Source of the DNA: Perkinsus olseni
Taxonomy: Eukaryota; Perkinsozoa; Perkinsida
Direction: 5' to 3'
Assembly: GCA_013115125.1 (NCBI GenBank)
Contig: JABANN010000008.1
Coordinates: forward strand, 111,435-175,434
Length of the DNA stretch: 64,000 bases
Below the pieces are notes generated by a model. The model was not told where the DNA came from. It worked only from the letters and a program-made list of their open reading frames with translations, and did not search any database. The number at the start of each line of letters is the position of its first letter. The stretch's first letter is position 1. This document shows, one piece after another, positions 47,498 through 58,036 of this stretch. The position numbers and the translations under genes were made by a program.

Positions 47498-49405
47498 TCA
47501 GATGTCGGGGGCCTCTGAGGTGGCGACCAAGTAGTCCGAGTGTTGATACCATTCGGCACGGCGAGCACTGGCTGCCAGTACCCTATTATACCAGTTGTCG
47601 CCTGCGTACTTGAGCTGCTTCGTGAAGGTTTCGTATAGGGGCAGAAGATAGCGAGCGTCGTGTGATGCATAGACGATAATGCCTGGGTGTAAGGGACGCT
47701 CAGTAAACACTTTATAGCTCCCACCGTGCTTGGGTTCGAACAAGGCTTTGCCAATGTCGTTGATTCGGGTCGCAAAGTCTCGCAGCTCTGGCTGGACAAA
47801 CACCTCAGACTGGACAAGACACTTGAAGAGGCCAATCACATAGCGGACGGTTAGCCCTCGAGCTCGTCGCAACGCCACCTCGGCCAATTGAAGGTCGAAA
47901 ACATTCTGTGGGGCGACATTGAACTGGTAGTAGAGGGCATCCACGTCATGACGAGGGTCGTAGAAGACCTTCTCGATCAGAGTATCTTCCATAATAGACT
48001 TCAGTGAAGTACCAGTATGGGTAGTAGCATGGAAGGCGTGGAACCCCAGTCTGGTGATATCCACAACATACACGCTCCTCGGATCAGACGATAAGCATAG
48101 CTGAGCCAAACTCATCGCACCGTCCCTGGACAGGTTGAGACCCTCAAAGTCCACAGCCATCGCGGCCTTCTCACCAGCCTCAGCTGCCTTGCTCAGATCC
48201 GACAACTGGCACAGCAGGTTCATCAAGGAGCCAAAGTCGTCAACAGAGTAAACCCTGAAGTCAGCATTTACGAACGCCTCCTCCTTGTCGCTAAGACAGC
48301 AGGCCAGCTCCCCGGTGGCTGGATCCACCACATAGTGATGATAGAAGCCACTCAAATGTTGGTAGAGCCTCTCTTCCTCCGTTGCTGGTGTCAATGACAT
48401 TGCCACTGATATCCGCTTCCCCTTCACTACGCCAGCCTCGATGTACTTATCCCAGGCGTCCTCCGCACTATTGGCACAGATCGCCTGTAAACCGTCGGTG
48501 AACCGCGCAGTGCGAGCACCGGGGTACTCGACGAGAACTCGGATCTCGTCGAGGGGGTGAGAGAGCATCCATACGACTACCTTCTGTATAAGGAAAGTAG
48601 AGCAGACCTGCTGCGGTGATGGAGGAACACCGGGGGCTTGAGGAGATGTTATCGATATTTGGTGGAAAAAGCTCATAAAGAAATGATAGCACATCTCCCT
48701 ATGATTCACCAACCCTACCATCTCTGGCTGCCTCCTATTACCATAGATCGGTACCCATTGATCGACAGCCCTCATACAAGTAAATACAAACTTCGCAAAT
48801 AGATCTCTCACCTCAGCCTCCACCAGGGCCTTCTCTGAATCCGATAACTGCACGGTGAGCGTCGGGTCTAACGTGTTGAGGTAGCTATCCGGATCCGCAT
48901 AATAGCAATTGAGCAGCAACTCTTCCAGCTGCGCATAGTCGTCCGCCGGCTGTGGTACACCATCCAGCTTTGGTGACTCCAGATGCACGCTGAGACAGTC
49001 GGTGATAGCAGCCGAAAGGAAACCTTCGAAGGGCTCTCCGTCCGGCCCAAAGCGATTATCCTCCCCCTCTCGCCCCACTACGCTGGCTGTTACGGCGCGA
49101 TTGGAAGCAGCCTCAGCTGCCGTTGCCTCAGTCGACTCCGAATTGCCCGACGCCCCACCGATCTCGACTGCTGGTGGCGTGGCCGCCAACGGCTCACCGC
49201 CGTAGTAATGACATTCTGCGTCGTTGGAAAAATCCACAATGGGACAATGCTGAGAGGCGGTGTGCGGGAAGGCCTCCGACGATGGCTGCTGGTGTTCCGC
49301 TGTTGCTTCTGCGGGAACGGCTGCTGCTGCTGCTGCTGTTGATGCTGTCGAACAGTCTTCTATAATAGGAATTGCAATCGAAGAGGAGAAATTCCGTGTC
49401 GACAT
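47498..49405 (-). CDS. DEDDy-type 3'-5' exonuclease domain protein, copy 1
   Basis: An intronless ORF; the first ATG (49403-49405) gives 635 residues. After a low-complexity Ala-rich N-terminus comes a conserved middle (FAKFVFTCMRAVDQWVPIYG, then HREMCYHFFMSFFHQ). The C-terminal exonuclease domain has Exo I AMAVDFEGLNL (D-x-E), Exo II FYDPRHDVDALYYQ, and Exo III YASHDARYLLPL (Y-x3-D), a complete DEDDy set as in RNase D/EXD1-like enzymes. It probably acts on RNA, either as a nuclease or as an RNA-bound adaptor. The neighbouring paralogue at 50071-51894 shares nearly identical DNA tracts. Lack of introns is unusual here and may reflect a retrogene origin. Confidence 0.8.
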   Translation of the reverse strand: MSTRNFSSSIAIPIIEDCSTASTAAAAAAVPAEATAEHQQPSSEAFPHTASQHCPIVDFSNDAECHYYGGEPLAATPPAVEIGGASGNSESTEATAAEAASNRAVTASVVGREGEDNRFGPDGEPFEGFLSAAITDCLSVHLESPKLDGVPQPADDYAQLEELLLNCYYADPDSYLNTLDPTLTVQLSDSEKALVEAEVRDLFAKFVFTCMRAVDQWVPIYGNRRQPEMVGLVNHREMCYHFFMSFFHQISITSPQAPGVPPSPQQVCSTFLIQKVVVWMLSHPLDEIRVLVEYPGARTARFTDGLQAICANSAEDAWDKYIEAGVVKGKRISVAMSLTPATEEERLYQHLSGFYHHYVVDPATGELACCLSDKEEAFVNADFRVYSVDDFGSLMNLLCQLSDLSKAAEAGEKAAMAVDFEGLNLSRDGAMSLAQLCLSSDPRSVYVVDITRLGFHAFHATTHTGTSLKSIMEDTLIEKVFYDPRHDVDALYYQFNVAPQNVFDLQLAEVALRRARGLTVRYVIGLFKCLVQSEVFVQPELRDFATRINDIGKALFEPKHGGSYKVFTERPLHPGIIVYASHDARYLLPLYETFTKQLKYAGDNWYNRVLAASARRAEWYQHSDYLVATSEAPDI

Positions 49406-50070
49406 GAAACTGCGAAAGAACGGCAATTTCGACGAGTTCCGAAGGCTCAACGCAAGCCCAGTGCATTACTAGTAGACTATAAGGAGTAAATAGATGGTAA
49501 CCAAATGTCCGCGGCTGGTACTTTTGCTACTACTACGACGACTACTACCTAGCAGGGCCGAGTCGGTCCGCCTGGCGCCCTGGACCATGAAGCCTCTGCC
49601 TTCAATACAATGGTACAGTATATTAGGCCATGACATGAGAGTAGATCGATTACCAGACGACGGAAAGAGACCGACAGTCGTGATGATAGCCGTGATTAGG
49701 GTAAATAAGACATCCCCCAGAAATAGAGTCACCATACACGGCAATACTGCTCTAGCCTCCTCGACGCTCACCACAGGTGTGGCTGTTGAAAAGACAACGG
49801 TATAGGTGGCAAGGATGGGTCACCAATGCACCTTCATCACATTAGGACTAGTACGATCATGCTGACGACAGACGGAGACCCCCGAGCCCAGCACCAAGAG
49901 AACCTTACGGCAATGACCATCCCATGTTGAAAAAGAGCTTCTGCAGTGGATGCAAAACTGCGACATTAAAGAGGTACTTGGACTCGCGAGAACTTCAAAG
50001 AAAAGCCTCAGACAACGTAGCAGGCAGTCATCAGAGTCATCGGCAGCAAAAGATTATCGAGAGCCAATGG

Positions 50071-51894
50071 CTATATGTCAGGTGCCTCCGAAGTGGGCTT
50101 CACGTACTCGATGTTCTTATACCACTGCGCTCTCTCAGTGCTCACCTTGCAAACTCTCTCGTAGAGGTTGTCCCCGGCCTCCTTAAGTCGCTTGGTGAAC
50201 AGGTCTTTGAGTGGTAGTAAATATCGAACGTCGTGTGACGCATAGACGATAATACTGGTGTGGAGGGGCCGTTGAGTGAATACTTTGAAACTGCCCCCAT
50301 GTTTCGGTTCATATAGAGCTTTCCCAGCGTCGTTGATCCTCCTAGCAAAGTCCATCATAGCCGACTGAGTGAAAAGCTCAGGCTGGGCAATGAGACACTT
50401 GAAGAGGCCAATCACATAGCGGACGGTTAGCCCTCGAGCTCGTCGCAACGCCACCTCGGCCAATTGAAGGTCAAACACATTCTGTGGGGCGACATTGAAC
50501 TGGTAGTAGAGGGCATCCACGTCATTCCGAGGATCGTAAAAGACTTTCTCAATCCTCGCATCTTCCATGATGGACTTCAGTGAAGTACCAGTATGAGTAG
50601 TAGCATGGAAGGCGTGGAACCCCAGTCTGGTGACATCCACAACATACACGCTTTTCGGGTTCGACGATAAGCATAGCTGAGCCAAACTCATCGCACCGTC
50701 ACGGCATAAATTGAGGCCTTCAAGGTCCACAGCCATAGCCGTGGGTTTCCCGTTAGAAGCGATCCTCTCCAGTTTCGACAGCTGGTACAGGAGATTCATT
50801 AAAGAGCCAAAGTCGTCAACCAGATATACTCGGAATTCACTGTTGACGAACGACGCCACTTTATCGCTCAGACAGCAGGCAATTTCCCCAGTCGTTGGAT
50901 TAACGGTGTAATGGTGGAAAAAGCCGCTCAAATGCTGGTATAGTCGATCCTCTGCCGGATTGCAAGGCTCAGAGCCCATGATCTCGATACATTTGCGTTG
51001 GACCCGGCCTGCCTCCAAGTATTTCCTCCAGGCGTCCTCAGCAATGCCGGCACACATGAGCTGCAAACCGTCGGTAAATCGCGCTATTCGGGCCCCAGGG
51101 TGCTCGATTAAAACCCGTAGATCCTCAATAGCGTGAGAGAGCATCCATAGGACTACCTTCTGTATGAGGAAAGTAGAGCAGACCTGCTGCGGTGATGGAG
51201 GTACACCGGGGGCTTGAGGAGATGTTATCGATATTTGGTGGAAAAAGCTCATAAAGAAATGATAGCACATCTCCCTATGATTCACCAACCCTACCATCTC
51301 TGGCTGCCTCCTATTACCATAGATCGGTACCCATTGATCGACAGCCCTCATACAAGTAAATACAAACTTCGCAAATAGATCTCTCACCTCAGCCTCCACC
51401 AGGGCCCTCTCCTTGTCACTCAGACTTTCTAAGTTCTTCTCCTCCGGTCGTTGGTTCAGAGTTGCCTTGGGCTCACTGTAATAACAACCCACAAGAAAAT
51501 CCACTAACTGCGAGTAGTCCACCGGTACTGCCGCTTGTTGCTGACCACCAGCCGCACCACATTCCAGATGGGTCTTCACAACTTGGCTAAAAGTCGTAGA
51601 TAAAAACGAATAGTACGGCCGCTCCTGCGGGTCCTTTCTCCCGGCTGCCGGTGACTCAGCAGTGCTGGGCGTCTCCGAGCTTTGAGACACTGCTATACCA
51701 GACGCATTGTTATTGTCGTTCTGTTGCTGCTGCTGTTGTTGTAGAGGTTGATGATGCCAATTCCGTCCGTACTGTCGCCGCCGGCCCCGGCCACCGTTGC
51801 TCGATGGTCCACTGGTCGCCGAAGTAGCACTCGTAGTCCGAGAAGGCGAGCCGACTGTAGGGATGGTACTTGACACGGTTGCTGCGGTGGTCAT
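50071..51894 (-). CDS. DEDDy-type 3'-5' exonuclease domain protein, copy 2
   Basis: Intronless; the first ATG (51892-51894) gives 607 residues. The N-terminus differs from copy 1: a Ser/Thr stretch, a basic GGRGRRRQYGR patch that could bind RNA, and a run of Gln. It then shares FAKFVFTCMRAVDQWVPIYG and the exonuclease motifs AMAVDLEGLNLCRDG (D-x-E), FYDPRNDVDALYYQ and YASHDVRYLLPL. Both copies end in TSEAPDI. It lies about 670 bp upstream of copy 1 in the same orientation. Same inferred activity as copy 1. The dispersed near-identical tracts suggest gene conversion. Confidence 0.8.
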   Translation of the reverse strand: MTTAATVSSTIPTVGSPSRTTSATSATSGPSSNGGRGRRRQYGRNWHHQPLQQQQQQQNDNNNASGIAVSQSSETPSTAESPAAGRKDPQERPYYSFLSTTFSQVVKTHLECGAAGGQQQAAVPVDYSQLVDFLVGCYYSEPKATLNQRPEEKNLESLSDKERALVEAEVRDLFAKFVFTCMRAVDQWVPIYGNRRQPEMVGLVNHREMCYHFFMSFFHQISITSPQAPGVPPSPQQVCSTFLIQKVVLWMLSHAIEDLRVLIEHPGARIARFTDGLQLMCAGIAEDAWRKYLEAGRVQRKCIEIMGSEPCNPAEDRLYQHLSGFFHHYTVNPTTGEIACCLSDKVASFVNSEFRVYLVDDFGSLMNLLYQLSKLERIASNGKPTAMAVDLEGLNLCRDGAMSLAQLCLSSNPKSVYVVDVTRLGFHAFHATTHTGTSLKSIMEDARIEKVFYDPRNDVDALYYQFNVAPQNVFDLQLAEVALRRARGLTVRYVIGLFKCLIAQPELFTQSAMMDFARRINDAGKALYEPKHGGSFKVFTQRPLHTSIIVYASHDVRYLLPLKDLFTKRLKEAGDNLYERVCKVSTERAQWYKNIEYVKPTSEAPDI

Positions 51895-52392
51895 AAGTGG
51901 GACAACCACCGCGACAAACTAACATTCAGGGCGTATCAAGGAAGCACCGCGTTACTACACCTATTGGCGACGCCCCAGTAGACAGCACGTTGAGGGTGTC
52001 TGCCTCTCGTACTCACAGTGATCACGAGCTTTTAGCACTAGACACTCGTTCGGCGCATATAAATATCCCCGACTGAAATCGGACTCAGTGTGGGGCTATT
52101 TCGTATCCTACAACCATCAACCTGAGATCCCGCTCATCCGAATCGCGAATCGACGCCGCTGTACAGGAACCCAAAATTTGGACTGCAAAGTCCTAAGAGC
52201 CTCGTCAAGAAACCTAAAGCATTTCGCCTAACGAGCATTCCTGAAGCCCGCAAGATTCGCCCGAGCCGACTGGGGCGAGACAAAAAAAACAAACAAGACG
52301 CGCTTCGCTCCGCCCTCGAATTCGCTTCCGCGCCCGCGCTATGAGCAATCGATTAGCATCACTGCCGTGCGGACTTGCTGCCCAAACCAACC

Positions 52393-52873
52393 ATGCAGAA
52401 CGATCAGGGAAAGATTGTCGACTTGTACATCCCTCGTAAGTGCTCCGCCACTAACAGGATTATTGCCGCCAACGACCACAAGTAATAGGGAGGGAAACTA
52501 GAGTTTTGGGTGTAACTTTGCTGTGCCATTCGTTTTTTCTGTGCTTTTCTCGAGCGTCGGGGGCGTCCGATGTTCTGCCCGTGCTGTACGGTTGCCGGGG
52601 TTCTTTTCAACGAGCAGTCTGCTCGCTCGGATGGTTATGGCGCGTTATTTTCAGGTCGGCTCAGTTCAACGTTGCCGTTGTTGACCTCAAGACTGGCCTT
52701 GCCACCGGTGAATTCCACCCCATCTGCATTGCCGGTTACATGAGGGGCAAGGTAGTATTTCTTCGTCGACGTCCGTTCTGGTTTGGGTGTTATTTCTCTT
52801 CTTTCAGGGCGAGTCTGATGCTTGCGTCAACCGTCTCTTGCACGAGAAGAACATCCTCACCTTCGCCGAGTAA
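52393..52873 (+). CDS. RPS21: 40S ribosomal protein eS21
   Basis: Exons 52393-52481, 52655-52751 and 52808-52873 encode 83 residues, the family's usual length. The protein starts [19 protein letters not shown] and continues [45 protein letters not shown]. The GESD motif and the start are typical of eS21, a small-subunit head/platform protein. Introns are 173 nt (52482-52654) and 56 nt (52752-52807), both GT-AG. The sequence just before the ATG is pyrimidine/A-rich (gcccaaaccaacc). snoRNA-like repeats follow about 300 bp downstream. Confidence 0.93.
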
Positions 52874-53171
52874 ATTACCCAATTGCTCTACGACGTAATG
52901 GCGAGTGATGAACCTTGTCCGTTCCTAACGCACGGTTCGTTGCCAGCAGCAACGCAAGTCACATGCTTTGGTGTTGAGTTAAGGGACTTGTGTTCGACGA
53001 CTACGGGTGGGGTGAGAGTTGGTGATAGGATGTTTCGAAGACCACACTCGTTCTACGTACGACTGCGGTTCAAAATCATCCAAGAGTAATGACCAAGTCT
53101 AGCGGGTGGCATGATGAGCTTCTGTTATGATCTCGTGTCAATTGGCTAGACCACACTTAACTACTCGAACT

Positions 53172-53269
53172 ACTAGCGATGATGATTATCTCTTAATCTG
53201 ACACCTCTTGTCCGAGCACAGACCGAAGAGTCCGTGCGCTGAACACAAATGAGACGTTGCTGAGCCAGT
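53172..53269 (+). ncRNA. Box C/D snoRNA-like sequence A, copy 1
   Basis: C box gatgatga at 53178-53185, D' ctga after aat, and D box ctga at 53260-53263, with imperfect terminal pairing (actagc/gccagt). It shares cacctcttgtccgagc with copy 2. The guide target was not recognised. Confidence 0.45.
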
Positions 53270-53280
53270 ATTGCTATCAT

Positions 53281-53366
53281 GAGTATGATGAACTAGCGAC
53301 CAATTCGGATTCCCCTTCCTTAGCAGTTCCAACTGCTATGAGGCCAACCTCGCATTCTTCTGACTC
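53281..53366 (+). ncRNA. Box C/D snoRNA-like sequence B, copy 1
   Basis: C box atgatga at 53285-53291 and D box ctga at 53360-53363, with terminal gag/ctc pairing. It contains tcggattcccctt, complementary to the conserved LSU rRNA stretch AAGGGGAATCCGA as I remember it. The guide is not directly beside a clear D' box, which weakens the case. Confidence 0.5.
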
Positions 53367-53379
53367 GTCAAATTGTAAC

Positions 53380-53455
53380 GCCGATGATGATTCTGTGCTA
53401 TCAGACTAGAGTCGCTGATAGATTCTGATGATACTCTCTCAACGCACACTGAGGC
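53380..53455 (+). ncRNA. Box C/D snoRNA, type C, copy 1
   Basis: The best example: gcc/ggc terminal stem, C box gatgatga at 53383-53390, guide cagactagagtc at 53402-53413, D' ctga at 53415-53418, C' tgatga, and D ctga at 53449-53452. The guide is complementary to LSU rRNA GACTCTAGTCTG (recalled, strongly conserved), placed directly before D' as needed for 2'-O-methylation. Confidence 0.7.
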
Positions 53456-53606
53456 ACGATTGCTCCTTGGATGAAAGGAAACCACATTCATCCTCCTGTG
53501 AGTTTTGCGGTTGTTACAACTCGTCCTATATTGCCCTTTTCAGCGGGTGGCATCAGGTTTATTCTCCATAGCTGCGTGTCAATTGGCTGGCATACACTTC
53601 ATTATG

Positions 53607-53694
53607 ATCTATGATGATTTCTCAATACTTCTGACACCTCTTGTCCGAGCGGTTCAAGAACCGCGCTGAACAGATATGAGAAAGTCTGAGACGC
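53607..53694 (+). ncRNA. Box C/D snoRNA-like sequence A, copy 2
   Basis: C box atgatga near 53611 and D box ctga at 53686-53689. It aligns with copy 1 (ctgacacctcttgtccgagc) 434 bp upstream. Ends are uncertain. Confidence 0.42.
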
Positions 53695-53706
53695 TTAACA
53701 CGTTCT

Positions 53707-53790
53707 GGTGATGATGATTCGCGATTATTTCGGATTCCCCTTCCTTAGCGGTTTCGGCTGCGATGAGGCGATGTTCGCTTTTCCTGAACC
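53707..53790 (+). ncRNA. Box C/D snoRNA-like sequence B, copy 2
   Basis: ggt/acc terminal stem, C box tgatgatga at 53709-53717, D box ctga at 53784-53787. It keeps tcggattccccttccttagc of copy 1 while surrounding bases differ. Confidence 0.5.
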
Positions 53791-53803
53791 ATGATTGTAT
53801 ATA

Positions 53804-53878
53804 GCCGATGATGATACTGTGCAATCAGACTAGAGTCTCTGATACATTGTGATTATAACAACTCGCATTCCCTGAGGC
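53804..53878 (+). ncRNA. Box C/D snoRNA, type C, copy 2
   Basis: gcc/ggc stem, C box gatgatga at 53807-53814, guide cagactagagtc at 53826-53837, D' ctga at 53839-53842, D ctga at 53872-53875. Guide and boxes match copy 1, 424 bp upstream, while the spacer between guide and D box has diverged. Confidence 0.68.
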
Positions 53879-54332
53879 TATGTTCTCTTTCCTCCATTAC
53901 GTCGCACCTTAAACTACGAGTGTTCGCATGTTTGATGATTCGTGGCCCGCGCACGACCTTGTCTTGCAACTTGACAACATTAACAATCGAAAGGACATGA
54001 AAAACTTATTCATTGAATAGAGCACATTCGTTTGCAATTACGACAACGTTCGTTACTATCTCCATTACCTAACAGCGAAGAAAATTCTACCACGAACAGC
54101 GTAGCACACCTACTAGGTGGACTGTCTCGAGCCCCACTTGCAATCAAATATGACCGCGAGGCTTCAATCCGCGGGGAATACCACGGAGTTGGAACTCGTC
54201 GGTCCTCTGGAACGGCAACGTTCTTCAGCGTTCGGAAAGCGCAAACGCACCATGGTCGGCAGATCGAACTGATCGGTCTTCGGCTGCTTCAGCCTCCAGT
54301 CTAAGGGCAACAGAGACATACAGCTCACCGAT

Positions 54333-55588
54333 TCAGATACATCCCCACCGATTTATCCGATCCTTCAGATTTTCAATGATGGTCTTCTGTTTATCGGCCT
54401 CTTCCCGTGCTTCTTGTCTTTCATTTTCAACATTGCGTAGTTTCTGGCATTCGCTCTCGGCCCGCAAACAGCCTGGAATCAGGCGCTGATAGCAAGCACC
54501 ACGGTCAGTATCGACACCAACGTTGAGCAAGCAGCCTAGCGTTCCTCTCCTTCTCAACTCTCTCTGAATGTTCAGCGTCAAAGTCACGTTTGAGTTTCTC
54601 ATAACCCTTGCGCATCTCCCGTTGATTCAGATCGACGAAGCTCATCCTGAACAACAGCTCGCTGAGACACCATCAAAAGGAAGTGGGTCCGTTTTACAGC
54701 TCTCGAAAATTCACCCGATCGGGGTCTGACTGCGGTGAAAATGCCGAACCCGGTGCAGATCCTTCCTGGTTGACCGGGGCCATCCCTACACAAGAGAATG
54801 TTTGCAATGCAGCGAACTTCAACCGTCACGTTAAACGTCTGCTCGCCGGGTGCACTGCCCCTACCAGAGCATAGATGCGACTGATTGCGGATCATAAAGG
54901 ACGACACTCTCTCTTCGAAACGTTTTTTGCGCACTGGCTATGGACAGCGTTGACCGTCCGCACCAGCGAATTGGTAAGCACACCTTCAGTCATTGCCAAG
55001 AGGAAGGTCTTGAACTCCTCGACTTCTTCGTACTTCTCCTTCAGTGCTGACTTCAAGCTCTCATTTATTTGCTCTCGTGCGTCCAGCTGTTCTCCCAGCG
55101 CAGAGTTGCGAAAGTCAGAGTATCTGGCCGGCTGTTCTGAGCCAACGACGACGAACGTGCGATTTACAGGGGCTCACAGGCGTCACAAACTCGGACTTTG
55201 GCCTTCACACCGGGCACCCTGAGAAGCGTGCCTCACGACCAATCCGACGGCTGCTGCGGACGGAAGACTCACACGACTCGGTGCTCGCTGCACTGTGCGC
55301 AAACAACCCTTCCACAGTGCCGGCAGTGATGCTTCCTTCTCGTCACCTGAGCACTGCCAGAGATGCTGAGGCGGCATCGGGCGCTGGGCCTCCACCGAGA
55401 ATGGCTCGTGGCAAACCGAGCATGCAGTGACCATGTCATCAGGCACCCAGTGAGCCTTCGGGTCGGCCGGCACGAACTTCTCCTTGCCTATCTCCTGAGG
55501 GTGGATATCCAGTAAACGCAACCGCAGTGATAATGAACACAACCAATGGTACTTCGTCGCTAGCGTAGAGAGTATCTTCTTGGTCCAT
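54333..55588 (-). CDS. FYVE zinc-finger coiled-coil protein
   Basis: The start MDQEDTLYASDEVPLV is spliced to a FYVE domain with all hallmarks: W-x2-D (HWVPDDMVTACSVC), the basic patch RRKHHCRHCGRVVCAQC, and RVCDACEPL. This finger binds phosphatidylinositol 3-phosphate on endosomes. Then follow heptad-like helices (GEQLDAREQINESLKSALKE, EKYEEVEEFKTFLL, MRKGYEKLKRDFDAEHSER, AESECQKLRNVENERQEAR) ending in DRINRWGCI. It resembles endosomal tethers of the EEA1/RUFY kind in layout only. Introns are about 45-60 nt. Exons between 54660 and 54960 were not resolved, and the ATG may not be the true start. Confidence 0.75.
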
Positions 55589-56400
55589 GGTAGTAGATGC
55601 CGAAGATTGACGAAAGGGCAACTGAGCGTTGTCGATGATTTGGTACTGTAACCAACCCGCGATACTGTGCGTTACAGTCACCCCCATTGGCGTCCGACTA
55701 AACTCAACAGCATGGCCCGTCGTAGTTAACACGCATTACCACAGTGAAGGACGACGAGTATTATAATAACAATGACGGTGTTCATGATGATGATAATGAC
55801 TATAAAGGATCCTGTAACGACTTGAAGCAAATGTCAGTGATGGTGATTCTACTACGTACTAATAAAACGACAAGAGGATTTAAACGCAGGCCACCGCAGG
55901 TGTCGACTCAGCAGGGAGCAAAGCTTCCCCGCAGTTAGAGCATCACCGCCGCGGTCAGCAGGAATAAAAATGAACAAAAAATGGAAAATATACGCGCATT
56001 CTACTGAGCCAGGGACTCGCAAAATAACACTGTGCTGAGGATTCTCTCCTTCCATACTATCTATGCTACTACCCAATACGTCTACAACAGAATGAGTCAG
56101 CAGGCCACAAGCAGGCTCTCCAAGTACGCCCGTATTATGAATGCGCTCGACTGCTCGGATACAATGACAATCGGTGGTTGGTTCCGGGGGGACAAGGCTG
56201 GGCAGCATGAGACGAATTTACGCCTCGGACAACGACCGTATTCTATCGCCCGGACTACAAGTGATAAAAAATCAAGGAAACAGCAGAACAAAAATCAAAG
56301 AAATAATCTCGTTCAATCATAGAACAGCAGAAGAGTGACTTCTGCTTAGCCGCTCGGCAGCGCCTCAAGAATAGAAATACTCTAGCAGTAAGTCGACAAG
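55589..56400. other. Intergenic, no gene seen
   Basis: A locally A/T- and GAT-rich stretch (55740-55830, gatgatgataatgac-like) and short chance frames. No domain or RNA gene recognised. Confidence 0.5.
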
Positions 56401-57879
56401 CTAAGTGTCGAGTAACTTCCCAATGGACTCGTTGAGGGCCGCTGCAGCTTCTGCAGACGGATCCGTAACAGTGGGCGGGGCTAGTCCCAGTCTTGTTGGA
56501 TTAGATGGGACGAACTCGGGAGATTCCCGCTGAAAGAAGAGAGATGGGGTTCCATAGCACGACCACGAGAAGACTACAAATCACAGGCACTGAGCGGTGA
56601 AATCATGAAACCGTCGGCACGTATACTGGAGGGGAGATGGTGGCGCCTCAGCTTACATTAAACTTATGTCCCCCTCGGCTCGTTCCACTTCGAGCATCAG
56701 CCAGACTCTTGCTGATGTTCGCGATGTGAGCACCGAGCACTCCCTCGTCGATTTCCACTTTCGCTTCACCTGATTCGATATGATGCGCGAAGCAGGCAAG
56801 TGACCGCTCTCATTCTCTCACCAGTAGGGAAGGTCGGACTTCTCCTGGACGGGGAGAGGTGCTCAAAGCCTGGTGGAGGGGGTATATCGGCCAAAGGCAA
56901 ATCTGCAATGTTAGCGATGGATACCTCCTCCACAACGCACATCAACATAGGGAGGCTACTACGGTACTATCGGCCGACGATCTCGGGATGCGCCACACCA
57001 CCAGACATGAGCTTACCCGGAGATGGCGTCGAAGCCGAGCGATTGAGCGGGGAGCCGGACTCGGAAGTGGCGAACTTGAGAGTTCTAGAATCATTCAGAC
57101 CTAAACAAGCCATACGCCACAGCTCGAGTTGAAAAGCAGAGGGAAGTCATACTTGCGTCAGCTAGTCCCGGCGGTGGCGGATGAGGCGACTCGAGGATGC
57201 CCTGGCCCGCTGGAACTGCTTTCAATGGAGGAGTGAAGGGCAGCGGTAGGAGGCCATCTCCCTGTGTCGACGATGCAGACGTGAACAAAGCCTACAAGAA
57301 AAGTCCTTGACAGGTCGACAAAGCACGAGCGTACACTGCTGCCACTGCCGTGACCGAAAGAGCCCGCCATCATACCACTGGAGCTCCCCGCTCCTGAGTA
57401 CCTACGCGATTCAAGCGTACCTTTGCCACCTGGGCTACCCGCTTACTTGGACTTGATGCTACTGGGAGAGAAGTCATCGAGGTCCATCGAGAAAGATATG
57501 TCACTGGCTGTCCTGTGACCCCTCTTGCTACTGGACCGTCCAGAAGATACTCGGAACTGAAGAATTGGTTTGGCGGTGTACTCGGCCGTAGAATCTACCT
57601 TCGACAGATACACAGCACGCTTCGGTGACCTTGCAGCGGTGGCACCTGAACACCGAGCCAATCAGTGGCGGACTGGTTACCGTGGATGTTACTACCCACG
57701 AAGATATCGTCGTTCATGGAATTTGTGGGAGAAAGCTGGGTTGTGTGGACCAGACCGGCCTTCTCCGCGATGGCGTGCGCGTACTTTCTCTGGGCAGCGT
57801 CCAGATCCGACGGCAGGAACGCCTCCCTGTCGAAAAGACCACGGTTCCAAGCGACACGAGCCTTACGAATGGGTGTCAA
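56401..57879 (-). CDS. Ser/Pro-rich hypothetical protein (possibly the 3' half of the upstream RRM-like gene)
   Basis: Open coding sequence on the minus strand, with no ATG near its 5' side: RVAWNRGLFDREAFLPSD, AAQRKYAHAIAEKAGLVH. After short introns it reads SDISFSMDLDDFSPSSI, YSGAGSSSGMMAGSFGHG, GDGLLPLPFTPPLKAVP, ESPHPPPPGLADAS, DIPPPPGFEHLSPS and ends with RESPEFVPSNPTRLGL and NESIGKLLDT. Frame-keeping introns (for example at SIKSK/YSG) support real exons. No named domain recognised. Lack of a start suggests that its first exons lie beyond the tRNA gene, in 58037-59735, making one gene with the tRNA in an intron. Limits are approximate. Confidence 0.5.
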
Positions 57880-57892
57880 GTGCGCCGAAAAA

Positions 57893-57974
57893 CGACAGCG
57901 GCAGGATTCGAACCTGCGCGGGCAGAGCCCAGTGGATTTCTAGTCCACCTCCTTAACCACTCGGACACGCTGTC
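57893..57974 (-). tRNA. tRNA-Ser(AGA)
   Basis: 82 nt. Acceptor GACAGCG pairs with CGCTGTC; A box TGTCCGAGTGG; anticodon stem GTGGA/TCCAC with loop CTAGAAA (anticodon AGA); long variable arm GGGC/GCCC, as expected for serine; T arm GCAGG-TTCGAAT-CCTGC with a perfect B box. A T5 Pol III terminator follows directly (57888-57892). No intron. It would read UCU and, as inosine, UCC/UCA codons. Confidence 0.95.
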
Positions 57975-58036
57975 TACGAAAATTTCTAACTTTGACAGGG
58001 GACCACCATTTATAACTCTGACCATGCTGATAACAC

